Positions 33,201 through 45,180 of a DNA stretch of 64,000 nt are shown in pieces (position 1 is the stretch's first letter; the number at the start of each line of letters is the position of its first letter). Made by a program: the position numbers and the translations under genes. Below the pieces are notes generated by a model. That model had not been told where the DNA came from. It did no database searches and saw only the letters and a program-made list of their open reading frames with translations. Source of the stretch: Stereocaulon alpinum (lineage: Eukaryota > Ascomycota > Lecanoromycetes > Lecanorales > Stereocaulaceae); the NCBI GenBank assembly GCA_018257865.1, contig JAEUBA010000004.1:310001-374000 (forward strand), in the 5' to 3' direction.

Positions 33201-33854
33201 AGATGGCGCTCCAGAAGCACGTGTCAACATTGAGGCGCTTGATGATCAGAAACGAACGCAACGATACATGGGATGTCGACACTAAAACTTTGCAGTTCTT
33301 GGCTTACAAAGGAGCAGGGCTGATTGAGCTGGCTTGCAGCTTGAATATGAAGACATATGTGAGATAACTCCTCTCCGCTAACGTTTCGAAGCTAACGTAC
33401 CTAGCACACACTGATGCAATTACTCGCTGCCTTCAAGAATCTCTATGCCCTGCATCTCATCCACCTACGCTCCACGGATCGCAACCCATCACTGCAAAGC
33501 GAATGTCTTAGCTTTGCCATCGACAGCCTTGCACATTGCCCCAAGATGAGAATAAAATACATAGCCTTGATTAATCAAGTGATCGCACTCGAATCGAAGC
33601 CACCGGAATTCATTCAAACCCTACGAATTATTATGGACAAGAATCGTAACAAGGATAAAAAGGGAAAGGGGAAAGCTACTACAGACGCTATCAGCACACT
33701 TCTGGAAGCTTTCGACGACTCGGGATCAGAGGACGGTAGTGACGTTCTGGCTGATGTCATGGCAGGAGGGACGAAGATAAAATTTACGACTAATTTTTCA
33801 GCGGCGAAAGATGTGAAGATCTTCTCGAAAGAGATTCGGGGCGGGAAGCTGTGA
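30261..33854 (+). CDS. Large F-box/LRR-like protein, 1145 aa
   Basis: Four exons were assembled: 30261-30440, 30491-30864, 30925-33358 and 33405-33854. All joins keep the frame and give 1145 aa. Residues 44-90 form an F-box: VTLLDLPLETQKQIIRH, then VPRKELFLLQRLNSHFFSLA and IYRKL. The F-box should bind Skp1 and make this a substrate receptor of an SCF ubiquitin ligase. Leucine-rich segments occur on both sides of a long central region (about 215-770) that is Ser-, Pro-, Gln- and acid-rich and looks disordered. That region has a His/Pro-rich patch, a Gln-rich tandem repeat, and basic clusters such as KKTKSKGPMKK and RKKAKFGK that could be nuclear signals. The first intron uses GC-AG ends (GCAAGT donor). 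The others are GT-AG with 60 and 46 nt. The target is unknown. Confidence 0.75.
32111..32188 (+). repeat. 39-bp coding tandem duplication (Gln-rich)
   Basis: Two adjacent 39-bp units encode QQAQQMNAHLQAQ and QQVQQMSAQLQAQ inside the large F-box protein. They differ at several bases, so the duplication is not very recent. Confidence 0.85.
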
Positions 33855-35201
33855 AATCATTCAAACGTTACGAAGCATCAAGGCCATTCTGTAGCCCTAT
33901 TCTACGAAGGCGTTGCATAGATGAAGCTGATTCAGGCACAGCGTGTCTCGACGACGGTTAACAAGCATAGCGCATACCCTTGGGCATCAATGAATTACTA
34001 CAATAGCCGCTTTATGTACATTGACCGTTACATAGCCACCTTGACAGCACCATACCTTCATCCGAAACCACATCAAGTCATTTGCAGAGTACAGTGACTG
34101 AATGACATCGCAGCTTACAGCCCATGCCTCAAACCTCTTCAATAGTGGTGATACTGCTGGAGAGAGATCTGATTCCATAGCCTTGGAGAGTCCCTAACTT
34201 CTTTGTTGTGGAAAGAGTACTTTTAGTAATCACCCTTCGCTTGACTTGCATTTCAGATCTGCGCGTTCCTATATCGGTACTGGTGATGAAGTACACTGAC
34301 CCAAGTTCGCCTTATGAATTACATGACAAAGACGCAACAATCCTCCCCTTTCAGCTCGAGTGTAGTAACTGGGTGAGAATACTGATCTGAGGCTTGTAAT
34401 GGGTTGGTTTTGTGCCATGATTCCGAGAATCTGCTCCCTCGTAACTCCCGCTTCGATTGCTCTCTTTTCGTCGGAAAGGAACAGGATAAGAGGAGGGCCT
34501 TGGGGGGTGGTGCCTTCCAGGATGCTCGGGCAATGCAGGCCCGAACCAACAGGGTCTTTGGGAGGGGCGGGGACTGGTTCCACAATTGAGCAGATTGGAG
34601 CTCATCCTCTTTTTGAAGTTGATGCGTGGTTGAAGGACACCAGACATGTACCCTCTGCTATATGAGCATTGACTCACAGGAAAGTTGGACAGCCCGGAAT
34701 AATGGGCCTAGAGACTCCACCTTCCTCTTCCACCGTCTTCCATGTCTGGGTCTCGATGGCCACTATGCTCCTGTCCGTAGACTTTGTTTGTCTGGATGCG
34801 TGTTATTGGCTTCTGCTAACGTTTGAATTTCATACTTTACAAGCGTTGAGGATGAGTATGTTTGAGGAACAGGTAAGAGAGTTGTATGTGAGGGGTTTGT
34901 GGAAGCGCTGGTATTGCCTATTGGAATGATTTGAAGGCGTTAGTCTGTTGTGTTTGTTGTACTTGTGTTTGTTGTACTTGTGTTTGTTGTACTTGTGTTT
35001 GTGGTACTTGTGTTTGTGGTACTTGTGTTTGTTGTAGTTGAGGTTTGGGGATTTAAGAGGATTAGACTGTGCGAAAAGGGCGAGCTGTGTAGTTCAAGCC
35101 ATTGTTGAGAGGATTGCCGGGGGTGTTCTCTCTTTGCTCCAGGCTTGATGAACTCGGTTTCGTGGGACTGATTCTAGGTCCAGGTGCCAGGAAAGGCAGC
35201 C
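33855..35201. other. Intergenic region with 15-bp minisatellite
   Basis: No gene is supported. Several overlapping frames of 60-108 codons occur on both strands at 34200-34930 and cannot all be real. None has a motif. The minisatellite at 34951-35040 is listed separately. Confidence 0.4.
34951..35040. repeat. 15-bp minisatellite, six copies
   Basis: Six head-to-tail units of TGTTTGTTGTACTTG fill 34951-35040 exactly. Units 1-3 are identical, units 4 and 5 share one change (TGTGG for TGTTG), and unit 6 ends in TAGTTG. The shared variant in neighbours indicates step-wise duplication. Confidence 0.9.
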
Positions 35202-35580
35202 CTAGAAGTTCAGTGCGATCGATGAAGTCCCAGTCCGACCTCCGTCAACGGATATGTTGACCTGCCACGCTTTGCCTGTTACCTCGTATGGATTGCCGAT
35301 CGGTGTTTTCCCTACGACGGCAATCGCACACTTGCCGACCAGGAACGCCTTCGCGATTTGCAGGTAGTTCCTGGGCGCCCCAGGGTGCCTGGTGACCGGC
35401 ATTGTTGCAGCTGGTGCTGGGAACTCCTGCATCCCGACATCCATTGGCTCGTTCTGGGCACCTTTCACCTTCTTGCCGCTGGCTCTATCTTCTCCTAGAG
35501 AATGTGCCCGCTTTGACTTACTAGCCTCATGTTTTTAGCTACACCAAAGTCGATAATTATAACGTCGTCCTCCTTGCCTT
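35202..35580 (-). other. Coding-like fragment, unknown
   Basis: One minus frame stays open from near 35530 to the stop at 35202, with an ATG at 35468. It encodes an Ala/Gly/Pro-rich polypeptide (for example NYLQIAKAFLVGKCAIAVVG) and is more GC-rich than its surroundings. Just upstream, in another frame at about 35531-35570, the sequence reads DDVIIIDFGVAKNM. This resembles the metal-binding DFG block of protein kinases but is not followed by the rest of that domain. It could be debris of a gene or a chance pattern. No function is assigned. Confidence 0.2.
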
Positions 35581-36589
35581 GGGACTTGTACAGAGATCGA
35601 TGCTGGAGCTGATTCCTGTGTAGGCATGGAGTAAGCTAAACGATTCAGTCGCTGTGTTGCAATAGGTAAAGTATGTGTCATCCACGATGTGTGGACTCTA
35701 GTTTGGTATCACTAGAGTGATATAGTAACGTTGTATTGTATTATGAATATTAAGATACGTCATCAAGTAGGAAGATAACACTGCACACCAAGTTTCTCAA
35801 CAATCTTGAGCGAGTCAGACCCAAGTTGATGCGACGAGAATATTAGACGTGTACCTTAATTTGCAGGGCCTGCCGTGAGTTTGAAGTCCGTACACCGAAG
35901 TCAGTCATTTTGGAGAGCACAGCGAATGATGCGTGGGAAGACAGGACCAAGACCCACCGGCCGGCTAGTGTGGATAATTGCTTTCCTTGCCGTGTAATTG
36001 GGAAGACTGGAGGACATTGACAATGTAGTCTTCGAGTGGATGATGACGTGTTCAAGCGATTAAGTGCGTCTCCTTTTGTCGGTACAAAGCACAGTCCGTT
36101 TCTGGACACAGGTATTGAGAGTCGGTGTCGCTAGGTTTACTTCTGCAAGCACGATGAAGATCGTGCATTTTCAGTGAATCATAGATACCTCTTGCTCATT
36201 AGCGTTATAATCATCTCATTCTTGGTGGGTGCAGCTGCCAATGTTCCTTATATGCCGACTGCTATCGGAATGTAGCCTCGAAAAGTCATGGACCGTGGGT
36301 GAGTCAACTAGCGGCTTTTGGCTCGTGAAATCGTGAACTTAGCTATGATCTCTCTGCATTGAAGCATTGAAAATCTTCCATCATGTACTTGCCCGCTGCC
36401 TTGGCTCGTGAAATTGTGAACTTGGCTCCCAACACGCACGAGCGGCCTGCCTGCTTGACTGACGCTCGCTCCGTTGTCATACCACGGTCTTATCTGAGTC
36501 TAGTATAATAGTGTTAGCTCTGTCAGACTCATGGCTCTTTCATGGCGGCTTCTTCATCTGTCATGATCATCGTCAATACTTTTCAGGAG
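35581..36589. other. Intergenic region, nothing identified
   Basis: Short frames only, with many stops. No repeats or motifs were seen. Confidence 0.4.
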
Positions 36590-37024
36590 TTATTGTGTGT
36601 TGTGCCTGTTCAATGAGTTCGTAATTGCCTCTTCATCGACTTGAAGACGTTGCTCTGCTTCGTCGTTCCACCTTGGGACGAGCTCGTCTAGAACAGCCTC
36701 AAGATGGGTACTAGAGTCGCATCCTCGAGGTTTGATGTAAGTGGATGGGACGACGCCTTGGTTTGCAAGCCGAACCACTGTGCCCCATATCTTAGCCGTG
36801 AATGGCGCTGACGAGGATTGCTGGAAACGCTTGAACGACGACGACGTTTGCCGAGTAGACGATGACGTCGTATTGGCTTCCGCAACAGCGCAGGATGCTA
36901 GTAATGTCGTCATGGAGCTTTCATGGAGGTCTTCTGTAGGCTCTGATGGGTGCATTAGCCTTTCTGCCAATGGTGACAGAGATCGACGGAGCTGTTCTGA
37001 CTGTATTACACAGCCGTCACACAA
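36590..37024 (-). CDS. Hypothetical protein, 144 aa, doubtful
   Basis: This frame is the longest in its neighbourhood and is polar, Ser/Thr-rich, with no signal peptide or membrane segment and no recognisable motif. A plus-strand frame at 36741-37124 overlaps most of it, so at most one of the two is real. It may be a leftover of the decayed region around it. Confidence 0.2.
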   Translation of the reverse strand: MCDGCVIQSEQLRRSLSPLAERLMHPSEPTEDLHESSMTTLLASCAVAEANTTSSSTRQTSSSFKRFQQSSSAPFTAKIWGTVVRLANQGVVPSTYIKPRGCDSSTHLEAVLDELVPRWNDEAEQRLQVDEEAITNSLNRHNTQ

Positions 37025-40000
37025 AGTCGTTCGCCCTCATGGGTCGATAGAACTGCTCGGAATCTTTTGCCCCAGAGAAATTGTGCAGATACCGGCGGCT
37101 GCGTTATCGGGCTCCTTACAATAATCGTTGATGTAAGTCTAGGTCTTCCAGAGATTACGATCTCGCTCCAGCATCAACGCCGGCCAGTTTCTCCGGCCCT
37201 GCCGCCTCAAGAAGGGCACATCCATTACGAGTTGGGATGTGAGTCAAGTCTGACTGTAACGCATCGTGGTATAGCCTGTCGATCTGTGCTCGATCGGAGT
37301 GACGCACGGAAATGAAGGCAGAAAGTGTGCCATTTTCACAGCAGCTGTTTCACAGGTCGAACTAGGAATCTACCATAATTCTACGCGACCCCAGGAGTCT
37401 TGTTACCACCTCAAGATATTTATAGTAAGAAACTTACCAGATTGCACGGAGCCTAGAGCACGGAGTTGAAGTGATATGTCGAAGGAGACCCCTTATCTTG
37501 GTGCTGGTAGTATATGGTAGTGTAACCATGAATTTGATCAGGACCACGCAGATGGCTTGCTCATTTTGATCTTATGCTTTCGAAGTGAATTCAATGCTGC
37601 TTGAATTGTAGATAATCATTCGTCGTGTTTCATGTGCCAGATTCGCACTCCAGCCAGCCGATCAGTCGACCTGCTCGAGTTTGGTATGAAGCAACCAAAC
37701 GGTCTGTTGCTTCGTTTCTATTGCCGTTCAATCACAGATAGCTTCGAAGTGGCCTTTGCGAACAGAAATCATCGATGCAAACTCGGCGTACATGACGATG
37801 TGACCATGCGGATATCGATAATTCCCGAAAGGCACTCTGTGAATGTGGCAGCGGTTGGGGTTCCAATCTCATTCACGTCCATTGTTGTATGTTCTGAGGA
37901 GACGAGCACCGATTGTAAGAGGTTGTATCTGACTGGAGCACGTATCTTTCACATGCTATCCTTGATCTATTCTCATACGGACGTTATGATTGTCACCAAT
38001 GAAAGGCAACATAAAGTCAAGCTCTTCCTGACATCTCTCCCAGATCTCACTCCTTCTTCAATGAGCTCCGCCACTTGAGCGGTTGGTATATCAGTATTAG
38101 TCTAAGTCGCTCAAATAGTCAGATCTGGGCTGGGTTGACTGCACTTGACGACTTTGACAAGATAAGAAATAACGTGGCGAGTAAATTCATCAATACTCTC
38201 AGTGTAAGCGTGGCCTGATTTAATGAACTCGTCAAATTGGAAAGCGACAAAAACGGTGTCACGGCTAACGGAACGATTGGTAGAAGAAGCCACGGTGACG
38301 AACTCTTACAACAGCAGGCAAAGGACAGGCCTGCTAAGTCGACGAAGTCTTACAACAGTAGGCAAAGAACTTGCTAAGTCGACGACGATGGGGCGAAGAG
38401 GCAAACCTTCTTATCTCTTAGTCAGAAGCAGCACAAGGCGACTACCTAGGCGTTCTACCTGCAGGCGCAGAAATCGGTACAACTAACGCTCCGTCCCCAA
38501 AGTGAGAAGCTCTCCAGCATGCGGGTGATGTTGTGATTGCCCATTGAATTGCGGCATCGTCTCGATATTTTCCGATTGATAGCGGTGCGTCTCCCTTACG
38601 AACGTTATTTCCAAGGTGACTTTATCTTGTTCCTTCAGTCCCGAGGGCGAAGGAGAAATGGATTGGCGGTGGCATCAGGGTTGAGCATGGGGAAGACAAT
38701 GGTGGTATTGGTAATCGCCGTCATACTGGTGGCTTTGCTAGTGCGTGACGTTGGTGTGAGTTGTTGGAGTGTTGATTTATGTCGTGACTAATCGAAGGTT
38801 CTATGCTTACTGTGAAGCTAGTCCCAATTTCAGGTGCAGGATGCTGACCTCTTGCAATGCCGGCCTTGATTGAACTTATGAATGACAGAGCGGGTGACGC
38901 TTTGGATCATACGTCTTCACTTTCACTGATAAGAGCTTTTTGTTTCGCTGATGCAAGTGGAAAAAGAAACATTTGTAGTGTGAGGCGAAAAATCAGATTG
39001 CATCCTCCGAGGCCCTAAAGAGCTTCACGCACAAACATGAAGTCAATTGAGAGGGTTTCCAATGTCTTGATGGTCGGTCACGACCACAGATCGGAAGTCG
39101 ACCTTCTACTCCTTGATCAGAACCTGTGGCTTGATGTTTTGGCCAATGACCAATTTGATCTTGAGAAACCAAAAAATGCTTGTGTTCGTCAGTTTGGATC
39201 TTCGAACATCCAAGCTCCTTGGGAGTTTGCTCGACATGGGGAATGAATTTAGTCAGAAGTGGGTCATGAAGAGTTAATGGCACGCTATTACCCTTCTCCC
39301 ACGTATGATTATCCCACAGTACTTTTTCCGGAAAGTAACGATTCCTGTGAAGGTTTAGATAGCCTGTCAGACCCGTCTGTTACGTTTCCATAGGCTAAAA
39401 CTAATGGCTTGGGAGACTATTCGACTGGACATGTTCTGTGTGCAATGTCCATGACTTGGATACTGCTCAGTAAATCTCGCTGCATTTACCGCTGGGTTCA
39501 GCGAGCCATAATCATTCCCACCTTAACCCCCTCAATGGATAGCATGCTCAAAAGGCCAATCTCTATAATCTTTTTCGTCTTGGCGCCCCTTTGGATAACC
39601 TAAGGTACATTCTATCAGTGCATCCGTCATGGCCTGCTCTGCAAGCAACGTTTTTGGCGACGTTGGATGAATGAGCTGCTTAAGAAAGGTCGTGCCCAGA
39701 AATGTTCGTTCAAGAAGCTTCTTCAGGAAGTTGACATGCCAATGCCATGATATGATCGATTCTATCGCGTCATAGAAAGCACGTATGTGAATATTCCACC
39801 ATCATTCATGAATCCATGCCCTCCAATCACTCTTATTCCAGTATGTTCTTACTTCGACTCGCTCCATTCTGAGGCTGGTGCATTCGTGTATTCTGCAAAC
39901 CTCGAATATATTGTCCATGTCTTCTCTATGGAACCGTGGTCGAAGTTTGGAGGCTCCGTTCTGCAACATCACAAGGAGGGTATGGTGGATTGAGGCCTGC

Positions 40001-42800
40001 AGTAGGGTCTCGGGTGTGTTCTCTAAGGATGCTTTTGCTGATACATCATCCACAATCTTCGGGCCAACGGTAGGTTGCAAGGTACATGGAAATCGAGCAT
40101 TAATCGAAGACAAGGCTCATGAGACAGTGCATAGCTATCTGAATCGGATGTAACCCAGAGCCTTGAACCTTTCTTCCTTCTGTTAAGCTTCCTTCGACAG
40201 TGTATCTCAAGGCGTTTCCAGCTCACTCTGAAGTAACCTTTGATGATCATCCTTGAATGGTTGGGGAATGTAGCCTGCTCCCAGTGAAGGGTGTTCAGTT
40301 GGGTTCTACAGCACGAGATTATTGAATGCTAATCGGAGTTTGCTGTGATCGGAAGGCAGATGGGAGAAAGGAGACATTAGGAGCCACTGAGGAAAATCCT
40401 TGAGTTCAATTGGCCAAGCTGTATCTTCGGCACCCGGTAGGGATGTGACGCTTTTCGAAAGTTTTCAAGGACAACGGCAACCATGATAACATAATTGGGC
40501 TGAAAGAGTGGTGTGTTATTGGGTATTGCTCCGTCCCGCGTCTGTTGAATCTCTTTTCAGCAATAGGCTTGGTTGCGTAGTCACTGTCGCTCTTCTGTAG
40601 GTCCACTGCACTGCCGCAATAACTTACGCACAAGTTACTAGGCTACGTATTCCGGATAAGTTGTGGAAACCCAAAACTCCCAAAGTGGTACGACACAACT
40701 GATTCAGATGCGGAAGCTGCAATTCAGGTGATATGAACGTCAATTTCGAAGTCGAGTAAAAGGAGTTCGTGCCAAACGTTGTTGTACCGTTATGGCTTAG
40801 ACGTATCGTAGGTAGGATCAGGTACCTCGATATAAGAATATTGAACACTTTCGTCTCATACTTATCACAACGATTGAATCTTCATGTGCAGTGAAATTGC
40901 TGATAGTTCCGGCTTGTTCGACTTCTCAACCGTCAGAACACTCAAATGTCTTGCAATGCATAGGCCTGTCGTCTTAAGTAAAGGTTGCTCGAATGCTCTA
41001 ACTATGCCTGAATCATAGCCTGTGAAGAACCTGCAATGTACTTTGTAGTTCGTTGTAGTAAGAGCCATTTAGGACAAGGAATCATGCAGTTCGGAGCTAT
41101 TTCTGATGACGTTAGACATCCTTGTAAGACATGATGGCTCGTTGGTAACCTCATCTCTCTTTCATCTCTCGAATAAAACCTCTGGCGCAACTTCCTTGCT
41201 CGAAAATTCGGGTTCTATGCTAGTGAAAACATTGTTCAGATTGTCCACTAAATTAGGTCGCAGATTCTTCACGATAGTTCCTCCATATATGTGCTTTGTC
41301 TTCTCCTTCCACTGTCCCAAGCTACTGAATGACTAGACACAAGTACTTTCAGAGATGCAGCATGATAATGTTTTGAAACTAGACAGACCGCAGCGGAGGT
41401 ATGATGCGTGAGGTCCATAGAGGAGCAGGAAATGTCGTCGTAGCTTCCAGTCGTGACCTAGGTCAATATCACGACGTCGAGCATATCGGACCGAATGGAG
41501 GCGATAACGAGTCTAAAGGTAAGAGTACATTAGGTGTTACATTCTTCCCAAAGCACCTTTGAAGCCCATGGCAGTTTGTTCTTCTGGACACGAGCGGCCA
41601 AAAGGACCATTATCTGGAGGTTCGGTTTACAGCGAATTTGAAAGTCACCGACTTCGAACATTTTACCATGGCATCATCTGCGTAACGACCAGGGTGTTTG
41701 GGTTCCATTGAAAATGAGAGTTGTGCTATCCGAGTCGTAGCTGTCAACTCAGTCTGCGACCTCGGAGAGAGACCCATTACATCCCACCATAGGAAGACTG
41801 CACTCTTACCAGTCTTTATCGCTGCGACCTACTAGAACGCTACCTTCCTCTTCATCTTCGATACTCTCTTCGCGAAAAGATCTGACAATGCTGCCACTCC
41901 CACTGTATTTCTCATCACCTTCGGCTGTAAAATGATACGTCTCGTTCAGCTCATCGCAGTAGCTCTCTCGGCTTTGTGTACTAACAGTTTACCGTAAAAG
42001 ATCTTGCACGAAGGTACTGCCCGATGAGTATTCGTGCTATGAAAAGCCCCAAGTAGAACGTTGACTGCGAAAGAAGACTTGTTAATCCTTAAGAGCTTCA
42101 CTTTGCTGGCACTGAAGGGCTAAACGTTTTCTTCTTCACTGGGAGCCACTGTGATGTGATATAAGTCTTGAAGACAAGAAGCCTCATATTAAAATGATAA
42201 AGAAAAGTCGAAGACTGCTCTGTTACCATAACTTACACCTTTGTATCTTCATCAGCATGGAAGGTTGGCAGCGTGGGTGACGCGTCTACAGAAAACTTTG
42301 ATGTAGATGTACCGTGAATGAAAGAAAGGCGCAAAGAAACTTTCTAAAATTTGGGCATAGTTGAAATTGCTGACCAGGCTATGGGGTAGACGGAGATGCG
42401 AAATGGTCGGTCGGATAGACGAGAGTGATCGAAATGTCACTCCGAGACAGACTGTAGCCTTTTAAGCATCCGCATAGCGGTATCTTCGTCATTTGAGTGT
42501 AGACACAATTTCTGAGTCGTCGTCGATATCCTCATGGTGTTACCTTCACCAGGTCCCACAACTGAATCATCGCCTTTGTCACTTCTTGCAACTATGGTTC
42601 AGGTCAGACATCGTTGCGAATCTAATTTTGACAGCCATGCCGTACCTGCGCACACAGCGCGGGAAGAGTGAAGCAGTACATTAGCCCGAGCTGGCGCGTT
42701 AGCTCCAAATGATTGGAAGGTGAGCTCGAAGGTACGAGAGGCCTCGCACGGCTCACTGACAGAACCTTGGAGCACAGGATCAGGGAGCTGAATGTGCCAG
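37025..42800. other. Gene-poor interval with coding debris
   Basis: No gene can be supported over nearly 6 kb. The longest frames are a 148-codon plus frame at 37632-38078 and a 103-codon minus frame at 39802-40113. They lack start context and family motifs. Around 40624-40848 (minus) the translation has a pattern like fungal proteins of unknown function (TFGTNSFYSTSKLTFISPE), but it is broken by stops on both sides. I see no intact transposon genes and no extreme AT bias. Confidence 0.35.
38297..38380. repeat. Tandem duplication of about 40 bp
   Basis: GACGAACTCTTACAACAGCA, followed by a GGCAAAG...CTAAGTC tail, at 38297-38340 (44 bp) is repeated with few changes and a 4-bp deletion at 38341-38380 (40 bp). 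A third partial start, GACGACGA, follows. Confidence 0.8.
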
Positions 42801-43621
42801 CTAGCGCTCAGAGACGTCTTTCATTGACTGCCTTAAACTGCAATAGCAGAGCTCTTGGAAAGAGACGAATGAAATGCTGTTTCTCTCTCTGAAAAAGATA
42901 CACCGGATGGCATTGTGTGCTCCAACCAATGTCTCGTCCTCGTCGCAATACAACAACTTGACCATATATATTGGTTGAATGCTTGTGTTATCGAAACCGA
43001 TCTGGATATGGGAGATTTTGCGAATGCTATTGAAATTCCGTAGGTGGCTTTGTGTTTCGTTCAGTAGCTCTACAAAGTCCCACCTGAAGGTAAGAGAAGC
43101 AAGATGTCGCTGGAAACATCTAAATGTCGAACAAACAAAGTCACTGATGCGGACTCCATCAGAGTAGAGGCGATCTATGAAGGAGGTCTTGTAGCTTGGT
43201 TGACATGTTCGAGGCACGGAGTATCTTTCTGCAGTCAAGCTGGGAGCGTTTTCCAGAGCTGCTCTCCAAGACTGAAGGTCCATTCTTATATTTTCCAGCT
43301 CATAATGTGGGGCTGCTTGTGCTCATCTCTGGAAGCAATGCTTTAGGGCTCATCTCAGTCTGGATATCAAGTATGAAGTCAGCACCAACTTCAGCCAATT
43401 CTTGACAAGCCAAGCCCATGTTCGCAAACGTAATGATCTTGAAATATTGGGATACTTTGCGTAACAGCTCGGTTAGTATTGTCTCCACCAGATCCAGCCA
43501 AAGCGAGTTGCATGATGACAGTGATTCGCGCGAAGCTACTATAGGCCTTTTCTGGAATTTCCATCCCTTGCGGCGAAGATCTCCAATCCAGACCAGTCTT
43601 GGTAGTGGATTCCCGATTCAT
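42801..43621 (-). pseudogene. Possible decayed gene, unknown family
   Basis: On the minus strand three protein-like frames follow one another: 43621-43391, 43488-43300 and 43283-42801. The last is open for 160 codons and contains phrases with the leucine and aromatic spacing of fungal F-box/LRR-like proteins (HLASLTFRWDFVELLNETQ, KISHIQIGFDN). The frames overlap or abut but do not join through convincing introns. I infer a dead gene with frameshifts. The family assignment is weak. Confidence 0.3.
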
Positions 43622-44276
43622 TCAATTGCGATCGCGCAGTTTACCTATTATGGTAAGCCGTCATCCGCAGGTGTGTCTTCTATCAATAATGCCTCTTCTC
43701 GTTATGAATGCTCCCAGTCTGAGTCCCTAAGACTGAGTCTCCCATTCGCATTCCTCCCAAAAATTACTCCTGAACTCCTGCTCATGATTCTATCTTCTGA
43801 GAAGAGCGCTCACCTACTCTTTGTCCTCCCACTTTCGAGTTCTTATCGCTTCCTGAAGTTACTCAACTGGTGTAAGTCCACTGCCTTGAGCTTCCAGAAA
43901 TCGTATTCGTTTTTATCTCCAGATGGGCCTTCATATGACCACGAACACGAGCCGAGGAGCGGGTTGCAGCTGCTGAGCATTAGCTGAGCACATACGGAGT
44001 GGGTGCTTGAGTTACCCAAGTCGCTATTATAGCGACCGTCCTTGGTGGTAGAGGATTTGGCGGCGGGTCCTGCAGCCGTTAGGTATATACTGAATATAAG
44101 GTGGATACACTTACCCCTTGGGCCCGGCGTGGGGGTGGGAGAGCGGGAGTCAGGGGGCGGCGTCGGTCCGCGCTATATACAAGGTCAGCAACTACACCGC
44201 ATATGTGGAGCATAATCTGACCTTTCGCTTGCGCTTTGAATCTGGCGTTGGGGCGGCGATTTGCTGCGAGTCGTCC
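43622..44276. other. Intergenic region, nothing firm
   Basis: A plus frame runs through 43418-43987 (189 codons) but is Ser/Leu-rich, overlaps the decayed minus-strand gene and has no motif, so it is not called. A G-rich stretch lies at 44120-44170. Confidence 0.35.
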
Positions 44277-44450
44277 ATGGTCAGCATATACCTAGGGATT
44301 GCTGCTTTCAGTATATATTCTGTATATGCATTGCCCCCCGAAGGAGCGGAAAGGCGCGTATTGGAGTCGGATTCGGATAACTCGGTTTCCCTAGAAAGTA
44401 TTTTGGCACCTTCGTCCAGTGACGAGCTTAATATGTCATCTTGGCAATGA
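44277..44450 (+). CDS. Possible small secreted peptide, 57 aa
   Basis: From the ATG at 44277 the frame reads MVSIYLGIAAFSIYSVYA, a credible signal peptide, then a short acidic Ser-rich mature part without cysteines. The same frame is open upstream to 44118, so the start is uncertain. The call rests only on the signal-like N-terminus and is weak. Confidence 0.2.
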   Translation: MVSIYLGIAAFSIYSVYALPPEGAERRVLESDSDNSVSLESILAPSSSDELNMSSWQ

Positions 44451-44476
44451 GAAAGAGTGATACCCTAGGGTCATTT

Positions 44477-44815
44477 CTAGCCTGAACCGGTGTAGCCCTG
44501 ATCGACGATGTCTTCTAGGTGAGCCCAAAGAAGCTTCACTCGATGACTTTCGAGGCGTGTGAAAGCCTCGTCGCTGACTCTCCAGCCGGCCTCAGCTCTT
44601 AGACCCTGGTCGATAGCTCTTGCAGATACGCTTCGTGGTCGCCATAAGAGACGGGTATCAGTACCCTCTTTCAGGAAGTCACACACAAATGTAGCATGAT
44701 CCTGCAGGCGTGAAATGAACCGAGATAGCCTGGTGTCTTCAGTCGAACTCGAGAGATTCCATTGATGAGAAGATACTTCCTTGACGTTCATATTTACCGA
44801 TATGAAAATCACCAA
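44477..44815 (-). CDS. Hypothetical protein or exon, 112 aa, doubtful
   Basis: The frame is polar, with charged helix-like sequence (for example RLESHRVKLLWAHLEDIVDQ) and no motif. A further minus frame upstream at 44953-45180 could be an earlier exon of the same gene, but the 137-bp gap has no obvious splice pair that joins them in frame. No family was recognised. Confidence 0.25.
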   Translation of the reverse strand: MVIFISVNMNVKEVSSHQWNLSSSTEDTRLSRFISRLQDHATFVCDFLKEGTDTRLLWRPRSVSARAIDQGLRAEAGWRVSDEAFTRLESHRVKLLWAHLEDIVDQGYTGSG

Positions 44816-45180
44816 ATGTTTATAAAGACCTCAGCACGGGCTTTGCACGTCGGCAAAGTACAAAGCTTCTGTGCTTCGTTTATCGCGTATCGAAAATGTC
44901 GCTAGTTGTGTGATGACAACCAACTGACTAGTCGCGTGGAGGATTCTCAGCATCAACTTGCCGAAAAGATGGAAGCAATGGCTTCGTTAGCCCAGGTGAC
45001 ATGAAATTGACAAGGCAAAGGATCAGACTCTTGTCCATGGCACGGTTTGCACGACTTTTCAACACCAATCATCGAAGCTTTACTGACAGCAAGATCCAAT
45101 CTTAACCGGCAGCTCCTGTCGACACGAAGTTGACTTCGAACGCGAAAGTGTTCTTTGGGAAACTCGAAAGGAATTTGCAT

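Noticed and set aside
43418..43987. A 189-codon plus frame
   Set aside because: Low-complexity Ser/Leu composition, no motif, and it overlaps a more protein-like minus-strand frame.
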